From NCBI RefSeq assembly GCF_024172185.1, contig NZ_JAMZEC010000001.1:8221001-8285000 (forward strand): a stretch of 64,000 nt of DNA, read 5' to 3'. The notes beneath the pieces are model-generated. The model was not told the origin of the DNA. It searched no databases and saw nothing but the letters and a program-made list of their open reading frames with translations. This DNA comes from Nonomuraea roseoviolacea subsp. carminata. Lineage in GTDB: Bacteria > Actinomycetota > Actinomycetes > Streptosporangiales > Streptosporangiaceae. The first letter of the stretch is position 1. Each line of letters opens with the position of its first letter. The position numbers and the translations under genes were made by a program. Below, piece after piece: positions 33,426 to 41,640 of this stretch.

Positions 33426-33689
33426 GGCCGGCGCCGGGCGGTGATCGCGGCGGTGGCGCGCCCACGCCTGGGCCGTGACGAGACGGCTGATCGCCGCCCG
33501 GGCCGTGGTCGACGGTGTTCCACCTGCCCGTCGCCGCCTCGGCGACGCGCTCTCCCGAGCCGCGCCGGCCGATCATGGGCGTACCTGCACCCCACGTGCC
33601 GGAGCGAACCGCGATCAGCGGGACTCCCGCACCAGCATTCCGTACCGATCCAGGTCGAAGGCCACTCCCTGGGGAGGTCCGGTTGTCAA
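33426..33689. other. Non-coding spacer with possible gene tail
   Basis: About 265 bp without a convincing gene. On the minus strand a frame ending at 33615 reads FDLDRYGMLVRESR before its stop and looks like the C-terminus of a lost protein; nothing else was recognised. Confidence 0.35.
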
Positions 33690-33725
33690 GTGGGCGCGTG
33701 CCCACTATGGTGGGCGCATGCCCAC
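33690..33725. promoter_or_regulatory. Two tandem palindromes over a start codon
   Basis: GTGGGCGCGTGCCCAC (33690-33705) and GTGGGCGCATGCCCAC (33710-33725) are 16-bp near-perfect palindromes set exactly 20 bp apart, inside a 20-bp direct repeat that extends through CTATGG/C. The second contains the methyltransferase ATG (33718). Confidence 0.6.
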
Positions 33726-34539
33726 TATGCCGCAAGAGCAGCCCCAGCCGTCCGTGAACCCGCCCCACAAGGCCAGGCAGATGGCCGAATCGTTCGGAGT
33801 CGACGCCGAGCGCTACGACCGGGCCCGGCCCGGCTATCCCGATGACCTGGTGCGGCGGATCGTGGCCGCCAGCCCCGGCCCCGACGTCGTCGACGTCGGC
33901 TGCGGCACCGGCATCGAAGCCCGGCAGTTCCTGGCGGCCGGCTGCACGGTGCTGGGGGTCGAGCCGGACCCGCGGATGGCCGAGTTCGCCCGCACGACCG
34001 GGGTCGAGGTCGAGGTGGCCACGTTCGAGGAGTGGGACGCCGCCGGGCGCACGTTCGACGCGGTGGTCGCCGGACAGTCCTGGCACTGGGTGGAGCCGGT
34101 CGCGGGCGCGGCCAAGGCGGCTCAGGTGCTGCGGCCCGGCGGGCTGCTGGCGGCGTTCGCCCACGCCTACGACGCTCCGGCCCCGATCATGGAGGCGTTC
34201 ACCGCCGTGATGCGGCGCGTGGTGCCCGACTCGCCGTTCAGCGGCGGGCCGCCGAGGCCGGCCCAGGAGATCTACCAGCGGATGTTCGACACGTTCGCCG
34301 AGGGCATCCGGCAGGCCGGCGCGTTCGGCGAGCCGGAGCAGTGGCGCTTCGACTGGGAGCGGCGCTACACCCGCGACGAATGGCTCGACCTGCTGCCCAC
34401 CACCGGCGGGCTCACGCGGCTCTCGCCGGAGCAGTTGGCCGAGGTGCTTGAAGCGGTCGGGGCCGCCATCGACGCGGAGGGAGGCGGCTTCATCATGCCG
34501 TGCACGACCATGGCGGTCGTCGCGTCAGTGAAGCCCTGA
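33718..34539 (+). CDS. Class I SAM-dependent methyltransferase
   Basis: 273 residues. Motif I VVDVGCGTGIEARQFLAAG, acidic residue in VLGVEPDPRMAEFAR, motif II FDAVVAGQSWHWVEP and motif III LRPGGLLAAF. This is the UbiE/COQ5-like group often annotated as small-molecule or trans-aconitate-type methyltransferases; the WHW motif is typical of Methyltransf_11. Start ATG 33718 (MPTMPQEQP), inside the second palindrome; a second ATG at 33727 would avoid it. No obvious Shine-Dalgarno is present, so the message may be leaderless. Confidence 0.85.
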   Translation: MPTMPQEQPQPSVNPPHKARQMAESFGVDAERYDRARPGYPDDLVRRIVAASPGPDVVDVGCGTGIEARQFLAAGCTVLGVEPDPRMAEFARTTGVEVEVATFEEWDAAGRTFDAVVAGQSWHWVEPVAGAAKAAQVLRPGGLLAAFAHAYDAPAPIMEAFTAVMRRVVPDSPFSGGPPRPAQEIYQRMFDTFAEGIRQAGAFGEPEQWRFDWERRYTRDEWLDLLPTTGGLTRLSPEQLAEVLEAVGAAIDAEGGGFIMPCTTMAVVASVKP

Positions 34540-34546
34540 GCGCTGC

Positions 34547-35044
34547 TCAGGTGTCGTCAAGGGTGGCGAGGTGGGCCGTGACGTCGTCGGCGAAGCGGGC
34601 CAGCAGGCGGCCGAGGTCCTCGCGGTCCCGCGCGGACCAGTGGGAGATGGCGCCGGTGAACCAGCCGATGAGCGTGCGCGCGTAGCGGTCGGCGGCCGCC
34701 TTGCCCTTGTCGGTCGGCTCGATGTAGCTGACGCGGCGGTCGTTGGGGTCGCCGATGCGGCGTACCAGGCCGCGGCGCTCCAGTTGCTGGACCTGCCGCG
34801 TGACGTGCGGCTGGACGAGCTGCATCTTCTCCGCGATCTCGCTGATCCGCAGCGGCCCGCCGGTCAGGTGGATGGAGACCAGGACGGAGAAGGCCGGCCG
34901 GTCCACGTCGATCCCGGCGCTCTCCATGGCGTGCTCGGTCAGGCGGCCGCGGCTGATGGCGTTGCTGAGCTGCGCGAGGTGGGGCATCACGGCCAGCACC
35001 TCGTCGCCGTCCCCGCCGGGGGGAGTGTCGGGTTCAGCGCTCAT
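34547..35044 (-). CDS. MarR-family repressor (MarR-2)
   Basis: 165 residues. MarR winged helix with AFSVLVSIHLTGGPLRISEIAEKMQLVQPHVTRQVQQLERRG across residues 52-93 and wing IGDPNDRRVSYIEPTDKG. Divergent from an FAD monooxygenase (141 bp between starts) with two near-identical 21-bp elements between, matching the MarR-1 locus in design. Start set at ATG 35044 (MSAEPDTPP); an upstream in-frame ATG at 35062 overlaps operator copy 1. Convergent with the methyltransferase, 7 bp apart. Confidence 0.87.
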   Translation of the reverse strand: MSAEPDTPPGGDGDEVLAVMPHLAQLSNAISRGRLTEHAMESAGIDVDRPAFSVLVSIHLTGGPLRISEIAEKMQLVQPHVTRQVQQLERRGLVRRIGDPNDRRVSYIEPTDKGKAAADRYARTLIGWFTGAISHWSARDREDLGRLLARFADDVTAHLATLDDT

Positions 35045-35060
35045 CGTGGCTCCCAGTTGC

Positions 35061-35081
35061 ATACTTAAAACATGTATCTAT
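35061..35081. promoter_or_regulatory. MarR-2 operator, copy 1
   Basis: atacttaaaacatgtatctat. It matches copy 2 at 18 of 21 positions and is AT-rich against the GC-rich background; lies just upstream of MarR-2. Confidence 0.6.
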
Positions 35082-35131
35082 ATCGTGGGGACCGTGGCGG
35101 GGCCCACGGCCCCACCACGCCCGCGATAAGG

Positions 35132-35152
35132 ATACCTAAAGCATGCATCTAT
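35132..35152. promoter_or_regulatory. MarR-2 operator, copy 2
   Basis: atacctaaagcatgcatctat, direct repeat of copy 1 in the same orientation 71 bp away, ending 33 bp before the monooxygenase ATG. Contains the palindrome gcatgc. Confidence 0.6.
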
Positions 35153-35185
35153 TGCTGCCGCGGGCCTTTCCAGGAAGGATCCCCG

Positions 35186-36379
35186 ATGAAGCGCACGATT
35201 CTCATCTCCGGGGCCAGCATCGCCGGCCCGTCGCTCGCGTACTGGCTGCACCGCTACGGCTTCGAGGTCACCGTCGTGGAGAAGGCCTCCCACCTGCGCG
35301 GGGGAGGGTACGCCATCGACATCCGCGGCACCGCCCGCGACGTCGCCGAACGCATGGGCCTGCTGCCGCGTCTGCGGCGGCTCCACGTGGACACCCGCCG
35401 GATCACCTTCCTCGACGCCGACGGCACCGTCCTCGCCGGCCTGCGCCCCGAGACCTTCACCGGCGGCGCCGAAGGGCTCGACCTGGAGGTACGCAGGGGC
35501 GACCTGGCCGACTGCCTCTACGACCTGGTCCGCGACAAGGTGGAGTTCCTGTTCGACGACTCCATCGCCACCCTCGACGACCGCGGCGGCCACGTGGAGG
35601 TCACCTTCGACAGCGGCCTCCGGCGCGCGTTCGACCTGGTGATCGGCGCCGACGGGCTGCACTCCAACACCCGCGCCCTGGCCTTCGGCCCGGAGGAGCG
35701 CTACCACCGCTATCTCGGCTTCTGCTTCGCCGGCTTCACCATGTCCAACGACCTCGGCCTCGCGCGCGAGGGAGTGCTGTGGAACGTTCCGGGCCGGGCC
35801 GCCGCCCTCTACGCGCACGAACCCGGCGAGCCGATGCACGGCTTCCTGACCTTCGCCCGGGACGAACCGCCGTTCACGGCCTTCCGCACCCCGCGGGCGC
35901 AGCGCGACCTCGTGGCTTCGACGTTCCCCGACACGGTGTGGGAGATCCCCCGGATGGTGGCGGCGATGCGGGCCGCCGACGACCTGTTCTTCGACGTCGT
36001 CAGCCAGATCCACATGCCCGCCTGGTCCACCGGCCGCGTCGCCCTGGTCGGCGACGCCGCCTACGCGACGTCGTTCATGTCGGGCCAGGGGTCGAGCGTG
36101 TCGCTGGTGGGGGCGTACGTCCTGGCCGGCGAGCTGGCCACCCACGACGACCACGCCACGGCCTTCGCCGCGTACGAGAAGACGGTCCGCGGCTTCGTGG
36201 AGCGCAACCAGGCCCTCGCGACGGAGGGCGGCGGCGTGGTCGCCCCGCGCACCCGGCAGCGCCTCGACGCGCGCAACGCGATGTTGCGCGGCCGGACGGC
36301 GCTGCCGTCCGGCGCCGAGGGCCGCGCCGCGAACACCGCCCTCGTCCTGCCCGGCTACGAGCACGCGCTCGGGAGCTGA
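35186..36379 (+). CDS. FAD-dependent monooxygenase (PHBH fold), MarR-2 controlled
   Basis: 397 residues. FAD motif ILISGASIAGPSLAYWLHRYG, DG motif LVIGADGLHSNTRAL, and second FAD motif VALVGDAAYATSFMSGQGSSVS. The ISGASIAGP form with the GGGYAIDIRG substrate-side motif marks the subgroup related to tetracycline- and rifampicin-type hydroxylases and many actinobacterial resistance or tailoring enzymes. Start ATG 35186, ribosome site aggaagg. Its first half has the same design as the enzyme at 31088, but sequence similarity looks low, so this is a parallel module rather than a recent duplicate. Confidence 0.88.
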   Translation: MKRTILISGASIAGPSLAYWLHRYGFEVTVVEKASHLRGGGYAIDIRGTARDVAERMGLLPRLRRLHVDTRRITFLDADGTVLAGLRPETFTGGAEGLDLEVRRGDLADCLYDLVRDKVEFLFDDSIATLDDRGGHVEVTFDSGLRRAFDLVIGADGLHSNTRALAFGPEERYHRYLGFCFAGFTMSNDLGLAREGVLWNVPGRAAALYAHEPGEPMHGFLTFARDEPPFTAFRTPRAQRDLVASTFPDTVWEIPRMVAAMRAADDLFFDVVSQIHMPAWSTGRVALVGDAAYATSFMSGQGSSVSLVGAYVLAGELATHDDHATAFAAYEKTVRGFVERNQALATEGGGVVAPRTRQRLDARNAMLRGRTALPSGAEGRAANTALVLPGYEHALGS

Positions 36380-36409
36380 CCCGCGGCCGCGCCGCCCGGT
36401 CGCCTCAGG

Positions 36410-37135
36410 TCAGCGGTCTTCCATGTCCCGGTACCGCTTCGCCGCCGCCAGCGCGGCGCGCATCGTGTCCGCGGTGACGGTCCGGCCCGGCCCCGGGTCG
36501 GCTCCCTGCCCCAACGTCGCGGCCAGGCTGTGACCCTCGCTGAAGTACGGCTCGCTGTAGGCCGGCGTGTCGCGCTGGAAACGCCAGCCCTCGGCGAGCG
36601 GACCGGCGTCGAGCACGTCGAAGCCGATCGAATCGAGGAAGGCGGCGACGGCCCGCTTGGCCTCCGCGTCGTCGCCGGCGATCGGGAGCACCGTCCGTCC
36701 GGCGTCGCCCCCGGGCCGGGCCAGCTCGCCGAGGTGCGCGTACAGGATGTTGTTCATCGCCTTGACGACGCGTGACTCGGGCAGGTGGGCCTGGAGCAGC
36801 TCGCTGGTCGTGGTGGTCTCGTCGTCCAGCTCGGGGACGCGGTCGTCCCGCTCGGGGTAGTAGTTGTTCGTGTCGATGACGACCTTGCCGCGCAGCGGTT
36901 CGACCGGCACCGTGCGGTAGGCGTGCAGCGGGATCGTCACCACGACGATGTCCCCGGCGGCCGCCGCCTCGGCCGGTGTGGCGGCCCGGGCGTGCGGGCC
37001 CAGCTCGGCGACCAGGTCGGACAGGCTTTCGGGGCCTCGCCGGTTGCTCAGGACGACGTCGTGTCCGGCGGCGACGGCCAGCCGGGCGACGGTGCCGCCG
37101 ATCAGTCCGCTGCCGATCAGTCCGATGGTGCTCAT
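36410..37135 (-). CDS. NADPH-dependent F420 reductase-like / NAD(P)-binding protein
   Basis: 241 residues. N-terminal Rossmann motif TIGLIGSGLIGGTVARLAVAAG with the NADP-preferring SNRRGPESL, then VVVTIPLHAYRTVP, VIDTNNYYPERD and VVKAMNNILYAHLGEL. This is the F420_oxidored/NpdG-like family; the TNNYYPER segment is typical of proteins annotated as NADP oxidoreductases or putative dinucleotide-binding enzymes. Whether it uses F420, which actinomycetes make, cannot be read from the sequence. Divergent from the P450 at 37366 and could in principle be a redox partner, though that is not typical for this family. Confidence 0.8.
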   Translation of the reverse strand: MSTIGLIGSGLIGGTVARLAVAAGHDVVLSNRRGPESLSDLVAELGPHARAATPAEAAAAGDIVVVTIPLHAYRTVPVEPLRGKVVIDTNNYYPERDDRVPELDDETTTTSELLQAHLPESRVVKAMNNILYAHLGELARPGGDAGRTVLPIAGDDAEAKRAVAAFLDSIGFDVLDAGPLAEGWRFQRDTPAYSEPYFSEGHSLAATLGQGADPGPGRTVTADTMRAALAAAKRYRDMEDR

Positions 37136-37365
37136 CTCGGTGCTTCCTTCGTTCGTCGGTTCGTCCCTTCCTCAGTTCGTCCGTTCCCGGCGAGCGGCGG
37201 CCCCACCGTGCCGGAGCCGGAGGGCCCCGGCGACCGCGTCGTCACGCCCGGCGCGAGGGGCGGCGTCCGTGTCAGCTCGGCGACGGTCCGGTGTCAGCGC
37301 GGCCGGCGATGGTGGACGCCATGAACGGTTCAGTGAGCCTGAGCCGGTTGAGGAGAGGAACGACC

Positions 37366-38565
37366 ATGGCGCACACCGTCACCAAGCTGCCGACCGAGCG
37401 GCGGCCCGGCTGTCCCTTCGACCCGCCCAAGGAGCTGATCGAGGCGCGCGAGCACGGCCCGATCAGCCACCTGGCCTTCCCCGACGGACACGAGGGCTGG
37501 CTCGTCACCGGCTACGACCTGGTCCGGGCGGTCCTGGCCGACTCCCGGTTCAGCTCGCGCCGGGAGCTCATGCGCCATCACCCGCTGGTCGACTACGGCG
37601 ACATCGAGGTCCCGCCGGCGCCGCCCGGCGAGTTCCTCCTCATGGACGACCCGCAGCACAGCCGCTACCGCAGGCCGCTGGTGGGCAAGTTCACCGTCCG
37701 GCGGATGCGGCAGCTCACCGAGCGCGTCGAGCAGGTCACCGCCGAGCACCTGGACGCGATGGAGCAGGCCGGGCCGTCGGTGGACCTGGTGACCGCGTTC
37801 GCCAGGCCGATCCCCGCCGTCGTCATCTGCGAGCTGCTGGGAGTGCCGTACGAGGACCGGGGCGCGTTCCAGGAGAACATCGACACGTTCCTCGGCGGGG
37901 AGGTCGGCGACGAGGAACTCCTCGCCGCCTACACCGCCACCCAGCAGTACCTCGCGGAGCTGGTGGCCGCCAAGCGCGCCGACCCCACCGACGACGTGCT
38001 CAGCGACCTCATGGACAGCGACCTGACCGACGAGGAGCTGCGCGGGATCGCCCTGATCCTGCTGTCGGCCGGGTTCGACACCACCGCGAACATGCTGGCC
38101 CTGGGCACCTTCGCGCTGCTGCGGAACCCGGAGCAACTGGCGGCGCTGCGCGCCGAGCCCGCGCTCACCGACGGGGCCGTGGAGGAGCTGCTGCGGTATC
38201 TGACCGTCGCCAAGCAGTTCACGAGGGTCGCGCTGGAGGACGTCGAGCTGGGCGGCCAGAGCGTCAAGGCCGGCTCGACGCTCATCCTGTCCTACGCCAC
38301 CGCCAACCGCGACCCCGAGCGCTTCACCGACCCGCACACGCTCGACGTGCGCCGGCAGGAGGGCGGGCACCTGGCCTTCAGCCACGGCATCCACCAGTGC
38401 CTGGGCCAGCAGCTCGCCCGCGTCGAGCTGCGCGTCGCGCTTCCCGCGCTGTTCGACCGGTTCCCCACGCTGCGGCTGGCCGTGCCGGCCGACGAGGTCG
38501 CCCTGCGCCCCGAGACCGCGGACATCTACGGGGTCAAGAGCCTCCCGGTCACCTGGGACGCGTGA
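37366..38565 (+). CDS. Cytochrome P450 (CYP107/CYP105-like bacterial class I)
   Basis: 399 residues. I-helix oxygen-activation motif AGFDTTANML, K-helix ExxR in EELLRYL, and heme-ligand Cys345 in FSHGIHQCLGQQLAR. Class I bacterial P450s need a ferredoxin and reductase; neither is next to it. The substrate is not predictable; neighbours (FAD monooxygenases, erythromycin-esterase-like hydrolase) hint at detoxification or tailoring. Start ATG 37366 with ribosome site gaggagagg; upstream in-frame ATGs are in the 230-bp spacer, which holds a low-complexity ttcgt-rich stretch at about 37140-37190. Confidence 0.92.
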   Translation: MAHTVTKLPTERRPGCPFDPPKELIEAREHGPISHLAFPDGHEGWLVTGYDLVRAVLADSRFSSRRELMRHHPLVDYGDIEVPPAPPGEFLLMDDPQHSRYRRPLVGKFTVRRMRQLTERVEQVTAEHLDAMEQAGPSVDLVTAFARPIPAVVICELLGVPYEDRGAFQENIDTFLGGEVGDEELLAAYTATQQYLAELVAAKRADPTDDVLSDLMDSDLTDEELRGIALILLSAGFDTTANMLALGTFALLRNPEQLAALRAEPALTDGAVEELLRYLTVAKQFTRVALEDVELGGQSVKAGSTLILSYATANRDPERFTDPHTLDVRRQEGGHLAFSHGIHQCLGQQLARVELRVALPALFDRFPTLRLAVPADEVALRPETADIYGVKSLPVTWDA

Positions 38566-38572
38566 GCGCCCG

Positions 38573-39748
38573 TCACCCCAGCTTCCCCAGCCGCACGGCC
38601 CGCTTGAGGAAGACGACGCCGTCGATCAGGTCGAGCTGGGCGGCGTTCAGCGGGAAATAGGCGAAATCCTGGGAGACGCGGGGGGCGGGCTCCGTGACGG
38701 CCTCGGCCAGGCGGCGGGCGTCGACGAGCGCGTGGTCCCACGGAAGTGTGGACAGGACGCCCTCGACGGTGTCGGGGGACGGGACGTCGTCGCCGGCCGT
38801 GCCGAGGGCCGAGGCCAGGAAAGCGTACCGGTCGCCCAGGTACGTCGCGGCGATCGCCCCCGCGCTCCACCACTCCAGCCGCTGGTCGCCGAACGACATC
38901 GAGGTCCTGTTCCGCTGCAGGTGCAGGTTGCTGGCGAAGATCAGGGCGGGGCCGCGCCCGGCGACGGCGCGCAGGTTGGCGGCCATCATCGCGTCGCGCA
39001 GGGCCGACAGCCGGGTCCACCGCTCCGGGGACGCGTCGGCCATCCAGTAGTGGTAGCGGAGCAGGCCGACGGCGGTGCGCCCGTACAGTTCGGCCAGCTC
39101 CCGGTCCTCCGCGCTCAGTTGCGGCGCCTGCGTGTCGAGCAGCGCCACCAGGTCGTCGGCGATCAGCCGCAACCGCTGCGCCTCGGCGGACCGGCCGATC
39201 GACTGGGACGGGTCCATGGCCGTGGCCTCGTTCGACCACCGCTCGTCCGGGCCGAGCAGCTCGTCGAGGGTCTCCCGGGTCACCACGCCGGAGGGGAGGG
39301 GGCCGTCGAGCAGGTCGTAGAGGGAGGTGAGCGCCTGGCGGGGGCTCGCGGCCCAGTACTCCAGCGGCCCGTCGAAGCCGAAGAACCTGAGCTTGTCGTC
39401 ATGCTGCTCGTTGTAGGCCCGCATCCAGCGGACCAGCTCGCGGTTGGCCGGTGAGGTGCCGAAGCGGTGGCTGAAGCCGCGTTCCATGACGTCGTCGAGC
39501 GTGCCCTCGCCCGTCGCGATGTAGTGGTCCACCACGAGGCCCATGAGGCAGTCGCTCTCGAGGGCGAACGACCGGTAGCCCTCGTGCTCGACCAGATGCC
39601 GGAACAGCTCGTTGCGCAGTTCGCCCAGTTCGTCCACGAAGTGCCGGGCCTCGCCCAGGCCGAGCAGCAGGGGCTTGGCGGGGAGCGAGCGCAGGAAGGC
39701 CGAGACGCCCGCGCCGTCGAGCGGCCGGGCTGTGTCCTTGATGTCCAT
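38573..39748 (-). CDS. Erythromycin esterase-like protein
   Basis: 391 residues. Conserved motifs of the erythromycin-esterase family (EreA/EreB, succinoglycan biosynthesis homologues): LLGLGEARHFVDELGELRNELF with the catalytic-type glutamates and His, FALESDCLMGLVVDHYI, MRAYNEQHDDKLRFFGFDGP, and IFASNLHLQRNRTSMSFGDQ with the second His. EreA/B open macrolide lactones; most family members have unproven substrates. Start ATG 39748 (MDIKDTARP); an 18-bp palindrome immediately upstream (39752) is the likely operator. Convergent with the P450, 7 bp apart. Confidence 0.88.
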   Translation of the reverse strand: MDIKDTARPLDGAGVSAFLRSLPAKPLLLGLGEARHFVDELGELRNELFRHLVEHEGYRSFALESDCLMGLVVDHYIATGEGTLDDVMERGFSHRFGTSPANRELVRWMRAYNEQHDDKLRFFGFDGPLEYWAASPRQALTSLYDLLDGPLPSGVVTRETLDELLGPDERWSNEATAMDPSQSIGRSAEAQRLRLIADDLVALLDTQAPQLSAEDRELAELYGRTAVGLLRYHYWMADASPERWTRLSALRDAMMAANLRAVAGRGPALIFASNLHLQRNRTSMSFGDQRLEWWSAGAIAATYLGDRYAFLASALGTAGDDVPSPDTVEGVLSTLPWDHALVDARRLAEAVTEPAPRVSQDFAYFPLNAAQLDLIDGVVFLKRAVRLGKLG

Positions 39749-39751
39749 GCC

Positions 39752-39769
39752 TTCAACGGTATCGTTGAA
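39752..39769. promoter_or_regulatory. Operator-like palindrome upstream of erythromycin-esterase gene
   Basis: TTCAACGGTATCGTTGAA, perfect 7-bp arms (TTCAACG/CGTTGAA) around GTAT, three bases before the ATG at 39748. Typical of TetR-type operators; no TetR gene remains next to it. Confidence 0.55.
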
Positions 39770-39820
39770 CTTTCGGTGGAGACTTTGCCCTGGAAATCGC
39801 CCGTTTCCCCTCATGAACCC

Positions 39821-39974
39821 TCAATCAGCGTGGGAAAGCCCCAGATCACGCACGTCGATGCCGCCGGACAGCTCGGCCGTGATTCGGCGCACCTTGTCGG
39901 CCGCGAGGTGTCATGACGAACGTGGGGACCTGGCGTACGCCGAGACGGGCCACGCGTTCCTCGTCGGCCCGGAC
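39821..39974 (-). pseudogene. Small remnants including a DsbA-like oxidoreductase tail
   Basis: Two coding-like pieces in different frames. 39912-39974: VRADEERVARLGVRQVPTFVM, which matches the end of DsbA/FrnE-type oxidoreductases (RARxLGVxGVPTFV). 39821-39907: 29 codons ending AELSGGIDVRDLGLSHAD, no family assigned. Neither has a start or a full domain. Confidence 0.5.
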
Positions 39975-40272
39975 CGCCGAACACCCCCATGCCGACGACG
40001 ACGTTGACCGCGTTGCTCATCGTGAACAGCGGGCCGGCGAACAGCCGCGGCGGCAGCAGCGCCGAGTCGCCCATCCGCCCTTCGACCAGGACGAACCCCA
40101 GCAGCCCCGCGACGCCCACACCGATCAGGGCGAGCGTGCGCGGCGACGTCCAGCCCCAGCCGGAGCCCTGCTCGGCCACGATCAGCAGGGGCGCCAGTCC
40201 GAGCAGCAGCGTCGCGGCGCCGCCGTAGTCGACGCGGTGATCGGTGCGGGTGTGCGGCAACCGGTAGAGGGA
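39973..40272 (-). pseudogene. Internal fragment of a DHA2-type MFS exporter
   Basis: About 100 codons: LPHTRTDHRVDYGGAATLLLGLAPLLIVAEQGSG, WTSPRTLALIGVGVAGLLGFVLVEGRM and LFTMSNAVNVVVGMGVFGG (in order). This is the loop plus helices 6-8 region of a 14-TM drug exporter, with no N- or C-terminal parts. At its end it runs into the DsbA-like remnant within the codons for GG. The preceding 40273-40390 stretch is in another frame and was not recognised. Confidence 0.7.
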
Positions 40273-40392
40273 GCATGTCGGCCAGGATCGCGAACGCCGG
40301 ACCGCGGGCCAGGTCGGCGGGCACGGGGAAGGCGGTCGCCCGTGCGGTGGGCCCGGAGATCGCCGGGTCCGCCGGCGATCAACGCTCCTTGA

Positions 40393-41292
40393 TCACGCCC
40401 GGAGACGCTGCGGCTCGGGCGACAGGGCCTCGACCAGGTCGCGGATGATGCCGCGGTGATCGCCGGCCCGCCACGCGAGGGCCAGCACGCTCGGGGACAG
40501 ACCCGTGACCGGGATGGTCATGATCCCCGGCCGCCGGTAGATCTCGGCGTTGCCCTCGGCGAGCAGCACGATGGTGCCGCCCGCCTCCAGCGCCGCGAAG
40601 GTCTCCTCGGCGTTCGTCACGGTCGTGCAGACCACCGGCGGCCGCCCGCCGCGCTCGTCGGTCGCGAGCCAGTGGTCGCGCAGCGGGCCGGCGCTCTCGG
40701 GGAGCGCCAGGAAGTCCTCGTCCAGCAGCTCGGCGAAGCCGACCTCGTCCCGCCCGGCCAGCCAGTGGTCGTCACGGAACGCGACCCAGCGCGGCTCGCG
40801 GGCCACCACCCGGACGTTGAGATCGTCCTGACCGGGGAACGGCAGCCACACGAACGCCACGTCCACCTCGCCCTCGGCCAGGCCCGCCGTGGGGTCGGTC
40901 CAGTTGACCTGGCGCAGCCGCAGGTCGCAGCCCGGGCGGCGGCCGGTGAACCGTTCGCGCAGCGTCGCCAGGAGGCCGCGTCCGACGCTCGTCGACATGC
41001 CCATTGTCAGCCGCGCGGCTTCGGAGGCGGCGGCGTCGCCGACGGCGCGCTGCGCCTCGTCCCACTGCTGGAGCAGCTCGCGGGCGGCCGGCAGCAGCGC
41101 CTCGCCCGGCGCGGTGAGCCGCACGGTGCGCTTGTCGCGGTCGAACAGCCTCACCCGCATCAGCTCTTCGAGCTGGCGTATCTGCTTGCTGAGCGTCGGC
41201 TGCGCGATGAACAGGCGCTCGGCCGCGCGGGTGAAGCTGAGCTCCTCAGCCACGGTCACGAAATACCTGAGGTCACGCAGATGTGCATCCAT
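40393..41292 (-). CDS. LysR-family transcriptional regulator
   Basis: 299 residues. N-terminal LysR helix-turn-helix: LRYFVTVAEELSFTRAAERLFIAQPTLSKQIRQLEELM spanning residues 8-45, then a periplasmic-binding-like effector domain. An intact gene with normal length and a start ATG at 41292. A T-N11-A palindrome (41291-41305) overlaps its start, implying autoregulation and control of the divergent gene, of which only a truncated SnoaL fragment remains (41355). Confidence 0.9.
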   Translation of the reverse strand: MDAHLRDLRYFVTVAEELSFTRAAERLFIAQPTLSKQIRQLEELMRVRLFDRDKRTVRLTAPGEALLPAARELLQQWDEAQRAVGDAAASEAARLTMGMSTSVGRGLLATLRERFTGRRPGCDLRLRQVNWTDPTAGLAEGEVDVAFVWLPFPGQDDLNVRVVAREPRWVAFRDDHWLAGRDEVGFAELLDEDFLALPESAGPLRDHWLATDERGGRPPVVCTTVTNAEETFAALEAGGTIVLLAEGNAEIYRRPGIMTIPVTGLSPSVLALAWRAGDHRGIIRDLVEALSPEPQRLRA

Positions 41293-41305
41293 AGCCGCTG
41301 GCTAT
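41291..41305. promoter_or_regulatory. LysR box overlapping the regulator's own start
   Basis: ATAGCCGCTGGCTAT, perfect 6-bp arms and the T-N11-A spacing of LysR boxes, beginning within the ATG of the LysR gene. No space is left for a ribosome site beyond this palindrome, so the operator and translation start overlap. Confidence 0.65.
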
Positions 41306-41563
41306 TACAGCAGATATTGGACGTGCGGCGAAGGTCGGCGCCACGATTGCGGCATGAGCACCACGGACGATCGCCTGGCGATCATCGAGACCTGCACCCG
41401 CATGGCCTGGCACGCCGACCAGCGCGAATGGGACCGCCTGGCCGGGATCTTCGCGGACTCGGTGACCCTGGACTACACCAGCCTGAACGGCGGCGAGCCC
41501 GCCGTGCTGACGCCGGCGCAGATCGTCGGGGCCTGGTCGGGCCTGCTCGGCGCGTTCGACACC

Positions 41564-41624
41564 ACGCCACCGCGACCCCGCACACCACCGCCAGCAGCAG
41601 TTCCGTCCTCCGGTTCACGGGCAT
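41564..41624 (-). pseudogene. N-terminal stub of an MFS transporter
   Basis: About 20 codons from an ATG at 41624: MPVNRRTELLLAVVCGVAVA, the positively charged N-terminus and beginning of the first helix of an MFS transporter. After that the sequence is the 3' side of the SnoaL fragment. The ATG lies 80 bp from the divergent HxlR start, so promoter and operator of this lost gene are still present. Confidence 0.55.
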
Positions 41625-41640
41625 ACCCCCCAATTGGTTT

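Noticed and set aside
33615-33680. Minus-strand tail FDLDRYGMLVRESR as a gene remnant
   Set aside because: Only about 20 codons look protein-like and no family is recognised; noted under the spacer but too short to call.
37140-37190. ttcgt-rich stretch upstream of the P450 as an operator array
   Set aside because: The repeats are irregular in spacing and sequence, with no inverted symmetry; treated as low-complexity spacer.
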